Assembly: GCF_002101315.1 (NCBI RefSeq)
Contig: NZ_CP020777.1
Location: 992,001 to 1,056,000, forward strand
Direction of reading: 5' to 3'
DNA length: 64,000 bases
Origin: Candidatus Pelagibacter sp. RS39
GTDB lineage: Bacteria; Pseudomonadota; Alphaproteobacteria; Pelagibacterales; Pelagibacteraceae
This document shows, piece after piece, positions 35,295 to 46,510 of this stretch. How positions within the stretch are numbered: position 1 is the first letter of the stretch; each line of letters opens with the position of its first letter. A program made the position numbers and the translations under genes. The notes under the pieces are model-generated. The model was not told the origin of the DNA. It saw only the letters and a program-made list of their open reading frames with translations, and ran no database searches.

Positions 35295-37121
35295 TTAACT
35301 TTCTAAGAAACTTTTTAGTTGTTTAGATCTACTTGGGTGCTTAAGCTTTCTAAGAGCTTTAGCCTCAATCTGTCGAATTCTCTCCCTTGTCACAGAAAAC
35401 TGTAGTCCTACCTCTTCTAAAGTATGATCTGTATTCATCCCAACTCCAAATCTCATCCTTAAAACTCTTTCCTCTCTAGGAGTTAAAGTAGATAATATTT
35501 TTGTTGTGGCCTCACCCAAATTTGATTTAATAGCCTGTTCTAAAGGAGCTAATGCTTTTGTATCCTCAATAAAATCACCTAAGCTACTATCTTCTTCATC
35601 ACCAACTGGTTTTTCTAATGAAACTGGTTCCTTTGAAATTTTTAAAACTTTTCTTACTTTATCTAAGGGCATTCTAAGTTTTTTTGCTAACTCTTCAGGA
35701 GTAGCCTCTCTTCCAAATTCACTTAAAATAAGTCTTTGTGTTCTAACTATCTTATTAATGGTCTCAATCATATGAACTGGAATTCTTATTGTTCTGGCCT
35801 GATCGGCAATTGACCTTGTTATAGCTTGCCTTATCCACCACGTAGCATATGTTGAAAATTTGTAACCTCTTCGATATTCAAACTTATCAACTGCTTTCAT
35901 TAATCCAATATTTCCCTCTTGAATCAAATCTAAAAATTGAAGACCCCTGTTGGTATATTTTTTTGCAATTGAAATTACTAATCTTAAATTAGCCTCTACC
36001 ATTTCTTTCTTAGCAATTCTTGACTCTTTCTCCCCTTTTTGAACTCTACTTACTAATTTTTTAAAGTCAGTTACTGACATTCCTAATTTATGACTAATTT
36101 CAATTAACCTTTCTCTAATATTTTTGAATTCCTCTTTGTTTTTATTAAAAAACTGTTTCCATAAAGTATTTGTATCTAAAAACTTTTTTAAGTTAGGATT
36201 AATTTCATTACCTATATAAAACTTTATAAATTCATTTCGTGGAATTTTTTGGTCCATTGCGAGTCTTAAAAGATTACCCTCTAAAGAAATGATTTTTTTA
36301 TTCTCAACATAATGTTTTTGAACAAGTTCTTCTAATACAGACGGTGATAATTGCAAAGATTTAATGTTTTCTAAAATATCATTTACAATTTTTATATAAC
36401 CTTTTTCTTTTGATGGAGAAAAAGTCTGTGAATTAAGAACACAATCTAATTTCTCTTTTTGATATTTTATAAGTTTACGATACTCTTTTGTTAGTACATG
36501 AACCGTTTGTAAAACTTTTGGTTTAATCTCAGATTCCATAGCAGCAAGTGTTGGGTTAAAATCGTCATCATTATCATCATTAGAATTTTCTTCTTTTTCA
36601 TCTTCTCCAGCATTCTTTTGCTTAGCACTAGGACCTGTATTTTCGTCCTCCATATAATTGGTATCAATATCAATAATTTCTCTGACTAATATTTCATCTT
36701 TTTGTAATTTTTCATCCCATTCAAATAATTGTTGTGCAGTAATAGGACTTTGGGATAAAGCAATTAACATTACATCTTTTCCTGCTTCAATCCTTTTAGC
36801 AATTGCAATTTCTCCTTCTCTAGATAATAGTTCAACACCACCCATTTCCCTTAAATACATTCTAATTGGGTCATCACTTTTTTCGATTGTTTTACCCTCT
36901 TCTTTAGAAGAATTTTCTTTTTTCCTTAGAACTTTAAAATCTGATTTCTTTTCAACTAATACTATTCCTTCATTTAAGATATGAATAAATGCTTGTGATA
37001 AATTTTCATCTGATAGATTTCTCTTACCAAGAGATTTGCTTAATTCCTCATGAGTAATAAAACCTCTATGAGTTCCTCGACCCATTAATCTAGCAAATGA
37101 TTTAGTAATAATTCTTTCCAC
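35295..37121 (-). CDS. rpoD: Primary sigma factor RpoD (sigma-70)
   Basis: This housekeeping sigma factor has 608 residues. Region 1.1 is at the N-terminus, region 1.2 reads [21 protein letters not shown] (about 83-103), then comes an acidic non-conserved insert (Asp/Asn/Glu-rich, about 155-200). Regions 2.1-2.4 hold [39 protein letters not shown] and [15 protein letters not shown]. Region 3 and 4 follow, ending with the helix-turn-helix [30 protein letters not shown]. It lies 67 bp downstream of dnaG, the standard macromolecular synthesis operon order. Confidence 0.97.
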   Translation of the reverse strand: MERIITKSFARLMGRGTHRGFITHEELSKSLGKRNLSDENLSQAFIHILNEGIVLVEKKSDFKVLRKKENSSKEEGKTIEKSDDPIRMYLREMGGVELLSREGEIAIAKRIEAGKDVMLIALSQSPITAQQLFEWDEKLQKDEILVREIIDIDTNYMEDENTGPSAKQKNAGEDEKEENSNDDNDDDFNPTLAAMESEIKPKVLQTVHVLTKEYRKLIKYQKEKLDCVLNSQTFSPSKEKGYIKIVNDILENIKSLQLSPSVLEELVQKHYVENKKIISLEGNLLRLAMDQKIPRNEFIKFYIGNEINPNLKKFLDTNTLWKQFFNKNKEEFKNIRERLIEISHKLGMSVTDFKKLVSRVQKGEKESRIAKKEMVEANLRLVISIAKKYTNRGLQFLDLIQEGNIGLMKAVDKFEYRRGYKFSTYATWWIRQAITRSIADQARTIRIPVHMIETINKIVRTQRLILSEFGREATPEELAKKLRMPLDKVRKVLKISKEPVSLEKPVGDEEDSSLGDFIEDTKALAPLEQAIKSNLGEATTKILSTLTPREERVLRMRFGVGMNTDHTLEEVGLQFSVTRERIRQIEAKALRKLKHPSRSKQLKSFLES

Positions 37122-37188
37122 AACAATTTAAGTTAGAGAGACTTATATAATATCAAATTAACAAAAATCCATTGCTAATTTATTCAGA

Positions 37189-38964
37189 TTAGTTGATTTT
37201 TCTCTCGTTTTTAAGCTCTTTTAGCTGGTTAAAAGTCGTTTCACTTAAATCTTCTGAAAACCTCGATTCTAATTCTCGGATTCTTAATTCCAAATCATGA
37301 TTAAATAAATCTTTCGAAATATCATCCAGTAGCTCCATCACTTGACTATCATTTTTAGGTTTATTTTTTAGAATATGTTTAATTGGTGCGAACTTATTTA
37401 TCTTATCTAACAATTGTTTATCAATATTAAGTTTTTCAATATCAATAGTTTCATTTGATTTTAATTTATTAATTGCCGAACTGAATATTTGTTTATTAAT
37501 ATCTGAGAATAATTTGATATTTTCTACTAAATGAATATTTGACTGAAAAAGAGATAAGTTATTTAAGAACAAATATAATAAAGAAAATTCTTTTAACTCA
37601 ACAGCAGTAATTCCCTTACTTTCATTATAAAGTTTTTTTGTTGATTCAAGAGATCTTGTTTTCTTAACAGAAAACTTATTCTTATTTTGATTAAAATGAG
37701 GTGTTAATTCTGCAATTTTATCTAAAAAAAATTCAAGAACATATTTTTTAATAAAATTATCTTTAATTGTATTTGCTATGGATCTTAGTTTTTTTTCAAA
37801 TATTGCCATAGAAGATGGATTATTTTCAGTTTGTTTTTTATAATGACTGAAAATAAATTGGTGAATTGGCAATTTGTTCTGTTTCGTAAAATCTAAAAAA
37901 TAGTTTTTACCATTTTTATTTACAAAACTATCAGGATCCTCTTTATCTGGTAAAAATAAAAAAGATATTTGTTTTTCAGGTTTCAAATCTTTAATAGAAT
38001 TTTCTGCTGCTCTTAAAGCAGCTTTATAGCCACTCTCATCTCCATCGAAACAGATTATAATGTCATCAAAGAACTGATTTAATGTTAAAATTTGTTTATC
38101 AGTTAAAGAAGTACCAAGATTTGCAACAACGTTTTCAACTCCATTTTTACTTAAACCAACTACATCCATATAACCTTCAACTAAAAAAATATGATCTAAC
38201 TTATTAGATAATTTTCTTGCTAGGTCTAAATTATATAAGTTTGAACCCTTTTTGAAAAAATTTGTCTCTGGTGAATTAATATATTTTGCTAAATAATCTA
38301 AGTTTTCAATTATTCTACCACCCAAAGCGATTGGCTGTCCTGAAATATTGTTTATCGGAAATATCAATCTCCCTTTGAATCTCTCTACACATTTTTTTTT
38401 CTTTTCATCAAAATAAAATAAACCACTTTCTAATAAAGTTTTTTCACCAAATTTTTTTTTAAGTTCATCAAAAAAACTTGGATTTTTTTCAACAAAACCA
38501 ATTTTAAATTTTTTAACTTCATTTTTACTTAATGATCTATTCTTTAAATAATCTCTGGCGTTTGAGAGTTTTTCATTTTTTAATAGCTGATCATGATAAT
38601 AATCAACATATTTACTATAAATTGATAAATACTCCTTCCAACTTTTTTCTCTCTCTTCATCTTGTTTTGTAAATAGATATGGTTGCATTCCTGCAATATT
38701 AGCAAGATATTTTACTGCTTCTCCAAACCTTAAGTTTTGAGTTTTCATAACAAAATCGAAAATATTTCCATGCTCTGAAGTTGCGAAGCAATGATAAAAT
38801 TCTTTTTCATCATTAACTGTAAAAGAAGGGGTTTTCTCATTTTTAAAAGGTGATAGTCCAACAAACTCCTTTCCTCTTTTTTTTAAAGCTACAACTTTTG
38901 AAACAACGCTAGAAACTTTAAGACGAGTTTTAATTTCATCTAAATATTCTTTTGGATATTTCAT
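37189..38964 (-). CDS. dnaG: DNA primase DnaG
   Basis: DnaG makes RNA primers for replication. The 591-residue protein has an N-terminal zinc-ribbon domain (about 30-95), a TOPRIM catalytic core (IFLVEGYMDVVGL, about 258-270, and CFDGDESGYKAALRA) and a helical C-terminal DnaB-binding domain. In the zinc ribbon the usual CPFH is SPFK, and the usual CFGC is CFAT, so three of four zinc ligands are gone while the surrounding EKTPSF and FYHCF are kept. The TOPRIM residues are intact, so it should be active. Its start is shared with the yqeY stop. Confidence 0.95.
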   Translation of the reverse strand: MKYPKEYLDEIKTRLKVSSVVSKVVALKKRGKEFVGLSPFKNEKTPSFTVNDEKEFYHCFATSEHGNIFDFVMKTQNLRFGEAVKYLANIAGMQPYLFTKQDEEREKSWKEYLSIYSKYVDYYHDQLLKNEKLSNARDYLKNRSLSKNEVKKFKIGFVEKNPSFFDELKKKFGEKTLLESGLFYFDEKKKKCVERFKGRLIFPINNISGQPIALGGRIIENLDYLAKYINSPETNFFKKGSNLYNLDLARKLSNKLDHIFLVEGYMDVVGLSKNGVENVVANLGTSLTDKQILTLNQFFDDIIICFDGDESGYKAALRAAENSIKDLKPEKQISFLFLPDKEDPDSFVNKNGKNYFLDFTKQNKLPIHQFIFSHYKKQTENNPSSMAIFEKKLRSIANTIKDNFIKKYVLEFFLDKIAELTPHFNQNKNKFSVKKTRSLESTKKLYNESKGITAVELKEFSLLYLFLNNLSLFQSNIHLVENIKLFSDINKQIFSSAINKLKSNETIDIEKLNIDKQLLDKINKFAPIKHILKNKPKNDSQVMELLDDISKDLFNHDLELRIRELESRFSEDLSETTFNQLKELKNERKIN

Positions 38965-39425
38965 TATTTATTTAACATCTGTTTTAACAAGGCGCCAGCT
39001 TTTGAAAAATCAATTTCATCAGCATGCTTTTTTTTTAATTCACCCATTACTTTTCCCATGTCTTTAATAGAGCTTGCGCCTAATTTAGATATAGTTTCCT
39101 CGCATATCTTTTTAGTATCTTCGTCATTCAATTGTTTAGGTAAAAAACTTGATAGAATATTAAATTCGTTTTGCTCAATTTCTAGAAGATCAGAGCGATT
39201 ATTTTTTTTATAAATTTCAATTGATTCGGTTCTTTGTTTAATCATTTTTTTTAATAATTTTTTTATATCTTCATCATCTGTCTCTTTTTTGTTAGGGCCG
39301 GACCTGTTTGAGATATCGAGATCCTTAATTGATGATAAAATTAACCTATAAGTTGAGATTTTTATTTTATCTTTAGATTTTAAAGCATTTTTATATTCAG
39401 TTTCAATTGTTACTTTTAACGACAT
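38964..39425 (-). CDS. yqeY: YqeY/GatB-like domain protein
   Basis: This 153-residue protein belongs to the YqeY family, related to the C-terminal tRNA-binding domain of GatB. Landmarks: YRLILSSIKDLDI, KMIKQRTESIEIYKKNNRSDLLEIEQNEFNIL (about 70-101), FLPKQL, and DMGKVMGELKKKH (about 122-134). The exact role is unknown; it is often next to dnaG, as here. It is divergent from carA with a 126-bp intergenic region that should hold both promoters. Confidence 0.9.
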   Translation of the reverse strand: MSLKVTIETEYKNALKSKDKIKISTYRLILSSIKDLDISNRSGPNKKETDDEDIKKLLKKMIKQRTESIEIYKKNNRSDLLEIEQNEFNILSSFLPKQLNDEDTKKICEETISKLGASSIKDMGKVMGELKKKHADEIDFSKAGALLKQMLNK

Positions 39426-39551
39426 AATTTTTTAATCTACTTTAAAGAAAAAATTCTTCAAAAGAAAAATTGTTTTTTTACAATTTTATAATACATCTCT
39501 GTTGCGATAATAAATCAATTATTGTATTAACCTTTAACTTATGAGTTGTAA

Positions 39552-40745
39552 TTGACCAAAAAAGTAAAAAAAGCTCACTTAAAAAATTATCAAAAAAATA
39601 CAGGTATTTTAGTCTTAGAAAACAAAAAGATTTTTAGAGGTATTGGAATTGGATACCAGGGAGAGGCGACTGGTGAGGTTTGCTTTAATACCTCATTAAC
39701 TGGATACCAAGAAATAATATCAGATCCATCTTATGCTGGACAAATAATAAACTTTACCTTTCCTCACATTGGAAATGTAGGAACAAATAAAGAAGATTTC
39801 GAATCTGATAGAATTTGGACTAAAGGAGTTATTTTTAATTCTGAGATTACATCGCCATCAAATTATAGATCATTTCAACATTTAGATACTTGGTTAAAAA
39901 AAAATAAGATAGTTGGAATTACTGGACTTGATACAAGAAGTTTAACGAATTTTATAAGAGACAAAGGTGCTCCAAAAGGAACCATAGCTTACTCAAATAA
40001 AAGTAAATTTCATATTAACAAACTTATTAATTCTACGATTAAATGGAGTGGTCTAAAAAATTTAGATCTAGCAGAAAAAGTTACCACGCAAAAAGATTAT
40101 GTTTGGAAAGGACTAAAAACTTGGAGAAAAGAACATGGCTATAGAAAAAATAATCAAAATTCATTTCATGTGGTGGCCATAGATTATGGAATAAAAAAAA
40201 ATATTTTGAGATATTTTTCTGATTTTAAATGTAAAGTTACTGTAGTTTCTTGCAAAACATCTGCAGAAAAAATTTTATCTCTTAAACCTAATGGTGTTTT
40301 CTTATCTAATGGACCTGGAGATCCAGCTGCAACAGGAAAATACGCAATTCAGATAATTCAAAATCTTATTAAAAAAAAAATACCATTATTTGGTATCTGC
40401 CTTGGTCATCAGATACTCGCACTTGCATTGGGTGGTAAAACAAAAAAAATGAAATTAGGTCATAGAGGAGCAAATCACCCAGTTAAAAATTTAATTAGTG
40501 AAAATGTCGAAATCACTAGCCAAAATCATGGTTTTGAAGTTGTAAGAGAAAACTTACCAAAAAATATTCAGATTACTCATAAATCATTGTTCGATAATAG
40601 TATCGAGGGAATAAGATTAAAGAATAATCCTGTATTCTCAGTTCAATATCACCCAGAATCAAACCCAGGACCACAAGACAGTGTCTATTTATTCCAGGAA
40701 TTTATTAACAACATGAAAAAAAATGCCAAAAAGAAAAGATCTTAA
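39552..40745 (+). CDS. carA: Carbamoyl phosphate synthase small subunit
   Basis: CarA hydrolyses glutamine and passes ammonia to CarB. The 397-residue protein starts at TTG 39552; no ATG gives full length. The N-terminal domain has [16 protein letters not shown] (about 45-60). The glutamine amidotransferase domain has LSNGPGDP, the nucleophile Cys in FGICLGHQ, and [10 protein letters not shown] with His/Glu of the triad. A five-codon frame (ATG at 39541) ends in a TGA that overlaps this TTG, so coupled reinitiation is possible. It overlaps carB by 23 bp. Confidence 0.95.
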   Translation: MTKKVKKAHLKNYQKNTGILVLENKKIFRGIGIGYQGEATGEVCFNTSLTGYQEIISDPSYAGQIINFTFPHIGNVGTNKEDFESDRIWTKGVIFNSEITSPSNYRSFQHLDTWLKKNKIVGITGLDTRSLTNFIRDKGAPKGTIAYSNKSKFHINKLINSTIKWSGLKNLDLAEKVTTQKDYVWKGLKTWRKEHGYRKNNQNSFHVVAIDYGIKKNILRYFSDFKCKVTVVSCKTSAEKILSLKPNGVFLSNGPGDPAATGKYAIQIIQNLIKKKIPLFGICLGHQILALALGGKTKKMKLGHRGANHPVKNLISENVEITSQNHGFEVVRENLPKNIQITHKSLFDNSIEGIRLKNNPVFSVQYHPESNPGPQDSVYLFQEFINNMKKNAKKKRS

Positions 40746-43700
40746 AAAAATTTTAGTTGTAGGTGCTGGACCAATTATTATTGGTCAAGCTTGTGAATTT
40801 GATTATTCAGGAACCCAAGCTTGTAAGGCATTGAAAGATGAAGGTTATAAAGTTGTATTAATTAACTCAAATCCAGCAACAATTATGACAGATCCGGATG
40901 TTGCTGATAAAACCTACATTGAGCCTATTACTTTAGATGTTTTAGAAAAGATTCTCAAAAAAGAAAAACCAGATGCAATTCTCCCAACAATGGGTGGCCA
41001 GACTGCTCTTAACCTTGCAATGGAAGCAGAAAAAAAAGGGATTTTAAAGAAATATAAAATTGAATTAATTGGCGCAAATTCAAAAGCTATATCCAATGCA
41101 GAAGATAGGAAAAAATTTAGAAAAAACATGATTGATATTGGTTTAGATCTCCCAAAATCAGAGATCGTAAGCAATATTAATCAAGCATCAAAAGTTTTGA
41201 ATAAAATTGGTTTGCCAGCAATAATAAGGCCAGCTTTTACGCTTGGAGGTTTAGGAGGAGGAATAGCAAAAAGTAAAAAAGATTACGTAAAAATTATCAA
41301 AAATGGGTTGTATGAGTCTCCAGTGAGCCAAGTGCTTGTGGAAGAGTGTTTAGAAGGTTGGAAAGAATTTGAAATGGAGGTTGTAAGGGATAAAAAAGAT
41401 AATTGTATAATTATTTGTTCAATAGAAAATGTAGATCCAATGGGAATACACACGGGGGACTCGGTTACAGTTGCTCCTGCATTGACATTAACTGACAAAG
41501 AATATCAAGTAATGCGTAATGCTTCTATTGCGTGTTTGAGAAAAATTGGAGTTGAGACAGGTGGTTCAAATGTTCAATTTGCAATAAATCCCAAAAATGG
41601 GCGAATGGTAATAATTGAGATGAACCCTAGAGTATCAAGATCATCAGCCCTTGCATCAAAAGCAACTGGATTTCCCATTGCTAAAGTTGCTGCAAAACTT
41701 GCGGTTGGATACACGTTGGATGAATTAAAAAATGAGATTACCAAAGTTACTCCAGCATCATTTGAACCAAGTATAGATTATGTAGTAACCAAAATTCCAA
41801 GATTTACTTTTGAAAAATTTTCAACTTCTCCGGCAATTCTAGGAACATCAATGAAATCAGTAGGGGAAGCAATGGCAATTGGAAGAAACTTTAAAGAGTC
41901 ACTTCAAAAAGCATTGGTTTCTCTTGAGACTGGTTTCTCAGGATTAGACAGAATATTTAATCTTAATAAAAAACAAATTGAAAAAAAACTGAAAGAAAAT
42001 ATTCCAAATAAAATCTTACTTGTTGCTGAAGCGATGAGGAAAAAAATCAAGCTTAAAAAAATTTATAATTTATCAAAAATTGATCCGTGGTTTTTAAACC
42101 AAATTAAAGAAATAATAGAAAATGAAATTAGAATCAAAAATAATGGATTACCTAAAAATTTTGATGATTTTAACCAAATAAAATCGATAGGATTTTCAGA
42201 TAAAAAACTTTCTGAGCTGTCAAATTTATCTGAGGATATTGTGAGAAAAAAAAGAACTGCACTTAAAATTTTGCCAGTGTTTAAAAAAGTTGATACTTGT
42301 GCTGCAGAATTCAAATCCTTTACGCCATACATGTACTCAACATATCAAAGAAATTTCTCAATAAATTCAGAGTGTGAAGCTGACCCGTCTGTTAAGAAAA
42401 AAATTATAATATTAGGTGGAGGGCCTAATAGAATAGGACAAGGAATAGAATTTGATTATTGCTGTTGTCAAGCAAGTTTTGCGTTAAAAGCTGTTGGTTT
42501 TGAGACTATAATGGTTAATTGTAATCCTGAGACTGTTTCAACAGATTATGACACCAGTGATAGATTATATTTTGAGCCTTTAAAAGAAGAATATGTTTTC
42601 AATATTATAAAGAGAGAGAAAGATAAAGGGAATTTAGTCGGTATCATTACGCAATTTGGTGGTCAAACTCCAATTAAATTAGCCAAATTTTTACATGATA
42701 ATAATCTTCCAATTTTAGGAACTCAATACTCATCCATAGATCTAGCAGAAGATAGAGATAGATTTAGAAAACTTTTAGAAAAATTAAATTTGAATCAAGC
42801 TGAAAGTGGAATTGCAAAAAATTTTCAACAAGCAATTAAGATATCTGAAAAAATAGGTTTACCCTTAATGGTAAGACCCTCTTATGTTCTTGGAGGAAGG
42901 GCGATGGAAATTGTTTATGAAAAAAGTCAGCTTAAAAATTTTGTCGAGGAAGCTTTTAAAGCTGCAGAAAAAAATCCAATTCTTATAGATAAATTTATTG
43001 ATCATGCGATGGAGGTTGATGTTGATGCTATATCTGATGGTAAAGAAGTGCATGTAGCTGGAATAATGCAACATATTGAGGAAGCAGGAATTCATTCTGG
43101 CGACTCTGCTTGCAGCTTACCACCTGTTTCCATAAAACCTTTTTTAATAAAAGAAATTGAAAAGCAAACAAAAAATTTAGCTATAGCACTTCAAGTAAAA
43201 GGTTTCATGAATGTTCAATATGCAATAAAGAAAGATGAAATTTTTGTTATTGAAGTAAACCCAAGAGCTAGTCGGACTGTGCCCTTTGTCTCAAAAGCTA
43301 AAGGAATACCGTTGGCAAAGATAGCTTCGAGAGTTATGGCCGGTGAGAAACTTTCAAAATTTAATTTAAAAGATAAATCTAAAGGAATGTTTGCTGTAAA
43401 AGAGGCTGTTTTTCCGTTTAATAAATTTCCTAATAGTGATTTATTATTAGGTCCAGAAATGAAATCAACTGGAGAAGTGATGGGATTCGACAAAAATTTT
43501 GGGATGGCATACGCAAAAAGCCAGATAGCATCCTCTAATTCGTTACCTACAAGAGGTCTAGCTTTTTTATCATTAAAAGACTCTCATAAAGATGAGGGAA
43601 TAGCACTTGCAAAAGAACTTTTAAAACTAAAGTTCCGTTTGTGTGCCACAAAAGGAACTGCTGAATATATTCAAAAACATGGCATGAGTTGTAAAATTAT

Positions 43701-43947
43701 TAATAAAGTAAGCAGTGGATCACCTCATATCGTTGATGTGCTTGACTCCAAAAAAATAGCTTTAGTAATTAATACTGGTGGTGGCAACACAGAACACAGA
43801 TTAAACGATGCTATTGCTTTAAGAAGAGCAACTCTTAAAAATAAAGTGCCCTACTGCACGAATATGTCAACAGCACTTGCATGTATTGAGGGTATTAAAT
43901 CACTTAAAACGAAAAAATTGGAGGTCACGTCTCTTCAAAATATTTAA
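40723..43947 (+). CDS. carB: Carbamoyl phosphate synthase large subunit
   Basis: CarB makes carbamoyl phosphate from ammonia, bicarbonate and 2 ATP, for arginine and pyrimidine synthesis. At 1074 residues it matches the family length. Two homologous ATP-grasp halves are visible: [18 protein letters not shown] and [12 protein letters not shown] in the first, [12 protein letters not shown] and [17 protein letters not shown] in the second. The allosteric MGS-like domain is at the C-terminus ([16 protein letters not shown], about 966-981). It follows carA with an overlap and ends 4 bp into the convergent oxygenase gene. Confidence 0.97.
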   Translation: MPKRKDLKKILVVGAGPIIIGQACEFDYSGTQACKALKDEGYKVVLINSNPATIMTDPDVADKTYIEPITLDVLEKILKKEKPDAILPTMGGQTALNLAMEAEKKGILKKYKIELIGANSKAISNAEDRKKFRKNMIDIGLDLPKSEIVSNINQASKVLNKIGLPAIIRPAFTLGGLGGGIAKSKKDYVKIIKNGLYESPVSQVLVEECLEGWKEFEMEVVRDKKDNCIIICSIENVDPMGIHTGDSVTVAPALTLTDKEYQVMRNASIACLRKIGVETGGSNVQFAINPKNGRMVIIEMNPRVSRSSALASKATGFPIAKVAAKLAVGYTLDELKNEITKVTPASFEPSIDYVVTKIPRFTFEKFSTSPAILGTSMKSVGEAMAIGRNFKESLQKALVSLETGFSGLDRIFNLNKKQIEKKLKENIPNKILLVAEAMRKKIKLKKIYNLSKIDPWFLNQIKEIIENEIRIKNNGLPKNFDDFNQIKSIGFSDKKLSELSNLSEDIVRKKRTALKILPVFKKVDTCAAEFKSFTPYMYSTYQRNFSINSECEADPSVKKKIIILGGGPNRIGQGIEFDYCCCQASFALKAVGFETIMVNCNPETVSTDYDTSDRLYFEPLKEEYVFNIIKREKDKGNLVGIITQFGGQTPIKLAKFLHDNNLPILGTQYSSIDLAEDRDRFRKLLEKLNLNQAESGIAKNFQQAIKISEKIGLPLMVRPSYVLGGRAMEIVYEKSQLKNFVEEAFKAAEKNPILIDKFIDHAMEVDVDAISDGKEVHVAGIMQHIEEAGIHSGDSACSLPPVSIKPFLIKEIEKQTKNLAIALQVKGFMNVQYAIKKDEIFVIEVNPRASRTVPFVSKAKGIPLAKIASRVMAGEKLSKFNLKDKSKGMFAVKEAVFPFNKFPNSDLLLGPEMKSTGEVMGFDKNFGMAYAKSQIASSNSLPTRGLAFLSLKDSHKDEGIALAKELLKLKFRLCATKGTAEYIQKHGMSCKIINKVSSGSPHIVDVLDSKKIALVINTGGGNTEHRLNDAIALRRATLKNKVPYCTNMSTALACIEGIKSLKTKKLEVTSLQNI

Positions 43948-44606
43948 TCAACTTTCCAATCAGTTTCAAATGTAACATAGTTGACTTGAATACATCTTCT
44001 TTCTTTAACAATTTTTTTCTTTTCCATACCGTGCCATGTATTTGGACCACTTGTAAATAAATAACCATAATTATGCTTGTAGGGAACTGTTTTAACTTTT
44101 TCTAATTTTTCATTATAAAAATCAGTTCCCAATTCCTCTGATTCATTTGCATTATTTATAAAAATAAGTCCTGACATTAATTTTTCTTTAATGTCACAAT
44201 GTGGCTTTAGCCAAAAACCTTCACGATCACATATAACTTCAAGTCTGACATATGAGCCTGATAAATCTTTATTAATCATTTTGGAGATAGTTTCGCATGT
44301 CTCTTTAGATTGAAGTTCATTAATAAATTTTACTAAATTTGGAAATTGGGAAGCATTTTCTTTTGTAACAAAACATCTAAATTTTATTGCCTTACCACCT
44401 GAAGCTATGCCTTCTCTAAATTCGGCGGCACCGCCATCTATTGCTCTTGTGCCATCGTAATTAAGATTATGTTTACTTACATCAGGAATATCCGCACCTT
44501 CTATTTCTTTAATAGCGTCTTCGCTTAAAGCATTATTATATTCCCAGTGATTAAATGGGAATTCATACTTTTTTGAGTTTTTCAATATAGAATTAAGAAA
44601 AGTCAT
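43944..44606 (-). CDS. 2-oxoglutarate/Fe(II)-dependent oxygenase-like protein
   Basis: This 220-residue protein has the iron facial triad of the double-stranded beta-helix oxygenases: HCD in [11 protein letters not shown] (about 140-150) and the distal His in NTWHGME (about 191-197), then Arg in [11 protein letters not shown] for 2-oxoglutarate. No signal peptide is present. The substrate is unknown. It is the second gene of a two-gene unit with the ELM1-family protein, overlapping by 14 bp, which hints at a shared surface or glycan modification task. Confidence 0.8.
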   Translation of the reverse strand: MTFLNSILKNSKKYEFPFNHWEYNNALSEDAIKEIEGADIPDVSKHNLNYDGTRAIDGGAAEFREGIASGGKAIKFRCFVTKENASQFPNLVKFINELQSKETCETISKMINKDLSGSYVRLEVICDREGFWLKPHCDIKEKLMSGLIFINNANESEELGTDFYNEKLEKVKTVPYKHNYGYLFTSGPNTWHGMEKKKIVKERRCIQVNYVTFETDWKVD

Positions 44607-45543
44607 AATCTTTAAATTGTTTCTCTATATATCCCGATATTCTATGAGTTTCATTAAGTTTTTTATAATTCCATTCTTCCACTCTGTCCTCTAAGTTTTT
44701 AATAATATCTAGGGATTTAAAAAGCTCAAAAAATTTTTTGAAGCGAATATTTTTTTTAATAGCTGGCATTTGAGCCACATATATTGGTCTTCCTGACATA
44801 GCTGCTTCAGATATCATAGATGTAGAGTCACAAGTTACAATTATATGATTAGCTAGTTTAAGTGATGACAAATAAGCTTTCTTATCAATATCTTGAATTA
44901 TAATTTGGTTATCATCAAAAAAATTTTGGGCTTTATCAATAATTCTTTGTGGTGTTCTCATTGAGGGTATAAAAATTAGTTGATAACCTTGATTGATAAA
45001 ATTTTTTTTAGTTTTAACAAAAATTTTATCAATTATTTTATCATTAAAATCATAATACTTATTTGGGCCACCGGCAATAAACGTTATTACTTTTTCTTTT
45101 TTAATTCGAGGTTTTAGATAATCAATATTTTCGTCTAACTCTTTTTCAGTGAGATAATGAATTGCTCCTTTGGTTTTTAGAACATTTATACCCTGAAGAC
45201 CATCATGCTCTGGTGCAATAACAAAATCAAAATTATTTAATGATACTTTTGGATCCTGAATATGGATGTTCATTATTTTACTTCCAAATTTTTTTTTTAA
45301 AAAGATTGATGGAACTACACTTTTTCTTCCACATGAAATTACTACATTAAATTTTTTTGATATATCATTTTTGAAAACAAAATCTTTTACTGGTGTCAGT
45401 TTTGGAGGAATCATTTTCCAAAAATTATTTAGTTCAATTTTTTCGTGTATAAATTCAAGATTGAGAGCTTTAGCAAGCCCCTCAACTTGACTAATCATGC
45501 CATGCATTCCCTCGGTCAATAATAAACCTTTTAATTTAGTCAT
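44593..45543 (-). CDS. ELM1/GtrOC1-family protein (DUF1022)
   Basis: This 316-residue protein belongs to the family named after plant mitochondrial fission factor ELM1, common in alphaproteobacteria. Seen: LTEGMHGMISQVEGLAKAL (about 9-27), VVISCGRKSVVPSIFLKKK, IHIQDPKVSLNNFDFVIAPEHDGL, FIAGGPNKYYDF, and CDSTSMISEAAMSGRPIYV (about 238-256). The fold looks like a GT-B glycosyltransferase with MurG-like acceptor and donor halves, but activity is not established. It is divergent from trxB with a 21-bp gap. Confidence 0.85.
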   Translation of the reverse strand: MTKLKGLLLTEGMHGMISQVEGLAKALNLEFIHEKIELNNFWKMIPPKLTPVKDFVFKNDISKKFNVVISCGRKSVVPSIFLKKKFGSKIMNIHIQDPKVSLNNFDFVIAPEHDGLQGINVLKTKGAIHYLTEKELDENIDYLKPRIKKEKVITFIAGGPNKYYDFNDKIIDKIFVKTKKNFINQGYQLIFIPSMRTPQRIIDKAQNFFDDNQIIIQDIDKKAYLSSLKLANHIIVTCDSTSMISEAAMSGRPIYVAQMPAIKKNIRFKKFFELFKSLDIIKNLEDRVEEWNYKKLNETHRISGYIEKQFKDYDFS

Positions 45544-45564
45544 TTATCACTATATAGCTTTCAT

Positions 45565-46509
45565 ATGAGTCAAAATCCAACTAAACACACAAAAGTGTTA
45601 ATAATTGGGTCTGGTCCTGCTGGATACACTGCTGCAGTTTATGCGGCAAGAGCAATGTTAAATCCGATTTTAGTTTACGGATCAGAGCCAGGAGGCCAAC
45701 TAACTACAACAACAGATGTTGAAAACTTTCCTGGATTTGCTGATGTAATTCAGGGTCCATGGCTTATGGATCAAATGAAAGAGCAAGCAAAAACAGTTGG
45801 TACAGAAATGATTGAAGATCATATTAGTTCAGTAAATTTAAAAACAACACCTTTTGAGGCTGTAGGTGACACTGGTCAAAAATATACTGCTGATAGTATA
45901 ATAATTTCCACAGGTGCCCAAGCTAGATGGTTAAATATTAAATCCGAACAAGAGTTTAGGGGATTTGGTGTATCAGCGTGTGCAACATGTGATGGTTTTT
46001 TCTTTAAAGATAAAGAAGTTGCTGTTGTAGGTGGAGGTAATGCGGCTGTTGAAGAAGCAATGTTTCTTACAAAATTTGCTTCAAAAGTAAAATTAATTCA
46101 CAGAAGAGATAGTTTGAGAGCTGAAAAAATGCTTCAAAAAAAACTCATGGAAAATAAAAAAATTGAAATCATTTGGGATACAGTCGTTGAGGATGTAATT
46201 GGAGATAAAGATCCAAAAAATGTAAAAGGAATAAAAGTCAAAAATGTAAAAACAAATAAGATTGATGAAATAAAATTAGATGGTGTCTTCATTGCTATTG
46301 GTCATGACCCTGCAACTAAATTATTTAAAGATCAACTTAGCATGGATAATGAGGGTTATTTAATAACAAAACCAGATTCAACAGAAACTAATGTGCCAGG
46401 TGTTTATGCAGCCGGAGATGTTAAGGATAAAACATTTAGGCAAGCGGTAACTGCTGCTGGTATGGGATGTATGGCGGCACTAGAGGCTGAAAAGTTTTTA
46501 TCTCATTGA
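45565..46509 (+). CDS. trxB: Thioredoxin reductase
   Basis: TrxB reduces thioredoxin with NADPH through FAD. The 314-residue protein has the FAD motif IGSGPAGYTAAVYAARA (14-30), the redox CATC in SACATCDGFFF, NADPH-binding VGGGNAAVEEAMFLT, HRRDSLRAEK, and the second FAD block GVYAAGDVKDKTFRQAVTAAGMG. The length is standard. Confidence 0.96.
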   Translation: MSQNPTKHTKVLIIGSGPAGYTAAVYAARAMLNPILVYGSEPGGQLTTTTDVENFPGFADVIQGPWLMDQMKEQAKTVGTEMIEDHISSVNLKTTPFEAVGDTGQKYTADSIIISTGAQARWLNIKSEQEFRGFGVSACATCDGFFFKDKEVAVVGGGNAAVEEAMFLTKFASKVKLIHRRDSLRAEKMLQKKLMENKKIEIIWDTVVEDVIGDKDPKNVKGIKVKNVKTNKIDEIKLDGVFIAIGHDPATKLFKDQLSMDNEGYLITKPDSTETNVPGVYAAGDVKDKTFRQAVTAAGMGCMAALEAEKFLSH

Positions 46510-46510
46510 A

